Origin: Azospirillum oryzae
GTDB lineage: Bacteria > Pseudomonadota > Alphaproteobacteria > Azospirillales > Azospirillaceae
Direction: 5' to 3'
Length of the DNA stretch: 64,000 nt
NCBI RefSeq assembly: GCF_008364795.1
Contig: NZ_VTTM01000014.1
Span: 62,001 to 126,000, forward strand
The notes under the pieces were generated by a model that was not told the DNA's origin, ran no database searches, and saw only the letters and a list, made by a program, of their open reading frames with translations. Positions 63,912 to 64,000 of the stretch are shown here, piece after piece. Position numbers and translations under genes: made by a program. Positions within the stretch are counted from its first letter, which is position 1. Every line of letters begins with the position of its first letter.

Positions 63912-64000
63912 GTGCGGCGTGCCCTGATGTCCCTCCTGATGCCCGCCCTGATGCCGTTGGCGTCGATCCTGCTGCTGCTGGCCGTCTGGCAGGCGGCGGC
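63912..64000 (+). CDS. ABC transporter permease (partial)
   Basis: A GTG at 63912, three bases past the previous stop, opens a frame VRRALMSLLMPALMPLASIL with a hydrophobic run typical of the first TM helix of a NitT/TauT-type permease. The rest is outside the window, so only the position and hydrophobicity support the call. Confidence 0.65.
   Translation, partial: MRRALMSLLMPALMPLASILLLLAVWQAA

Overview
The window is about 68-70% GC with dense genes, short spacers and frequent ATGA/GTGA stop-start overlaps. Everything points to an alphaproteobacterium of the Azospirillum/Rhodospirillales type: sigma-54 control of a flagellar hook gene and of dctA, tandem DctD-type enhancers, a long hook protein, branched-chain-type ABC operons and an NADP-malic enzyme fused to a phosphotransacetylase-like domain. 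This is a family-level judgement; I could not run a search. I see no rRNA, tRNA, CRISPR array, transposase or integrase. No gene-free stretch exceeds 300 bases.

Layout. 1-4.5 kb: a membrane-anchored pseudokinase cut by the left edge, a GH13 alpha-glucosidase and a TRAP binding protein. 4.5-12.5 kb (minus strand): a TPR-glycosyltransferase-like gene, then flgE (sigma-54 promoter), flgK and flgL. 12.5-15 kb: a DUF1491 protein, a secreted small protein and a Tat-exported tyrosinase. 15.1-19.3 kb: a two-gene unit coding a 5'-nucleotidase-family protein that has lost its metal ligands and a membrane histidine kinase. 19.4-22.7 kb: a three-gene unit of acyltransferase, ATP-grasp ligase and metallophosphoesterase. 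22.9-23.6 kb: a glutathione S-transferase. 23.9-32.4 kb: a nine-gene operon of acyl-CoA dehydrogenase, acyl-CoA ligase, a complete Liv-type ABC transporter, thioesterase and enoyl-CoA hydratase, probably for uptake and CoA-dependent breakdown of a carboxylic acid; it starts behind a 13-bp inverted repeat. 32.4-34 kb: small genes including a stand-alone receiver protein and a Ser/Gly-rich exported protein. 34-42.5 kb: trehalose synthesis from glycogen (treY) and an 1868-residue maltokinase-TreZ-MalQ fusion. 43.2-50.5 kb: C4-dicarboxylate uptake (dctB, dctD, dctA) and malic enzyme, a coherent uptake-and-use module. 50.7-59 kb: two TPR-glycosyltransferase-like genes (the second a tandem fusion), a sugar-phosphate nucleotidyltransferase and a PseG-like gene, likely surface or flagellin glycosylation. 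59-64 kb: a lipoprotein, a second acyl-CoA synthetase, a TSUP transporter, an orphan LivF-type ATPase and a NitT/TauT-type ABC system running off the right edge.

The strongest candidates for something not described are: the nucleotidase-like protein with an erased catalytic site but preserved nucleotide-binding domain, translationally coupled to a histidine kinase (15150-19321); the three-enzyme trehalose/glycogen fusion (36910-42516); and the two TPR-glycosyltransferase units joined in frame through a palindromic repeat normally found between genes (52743-56795).
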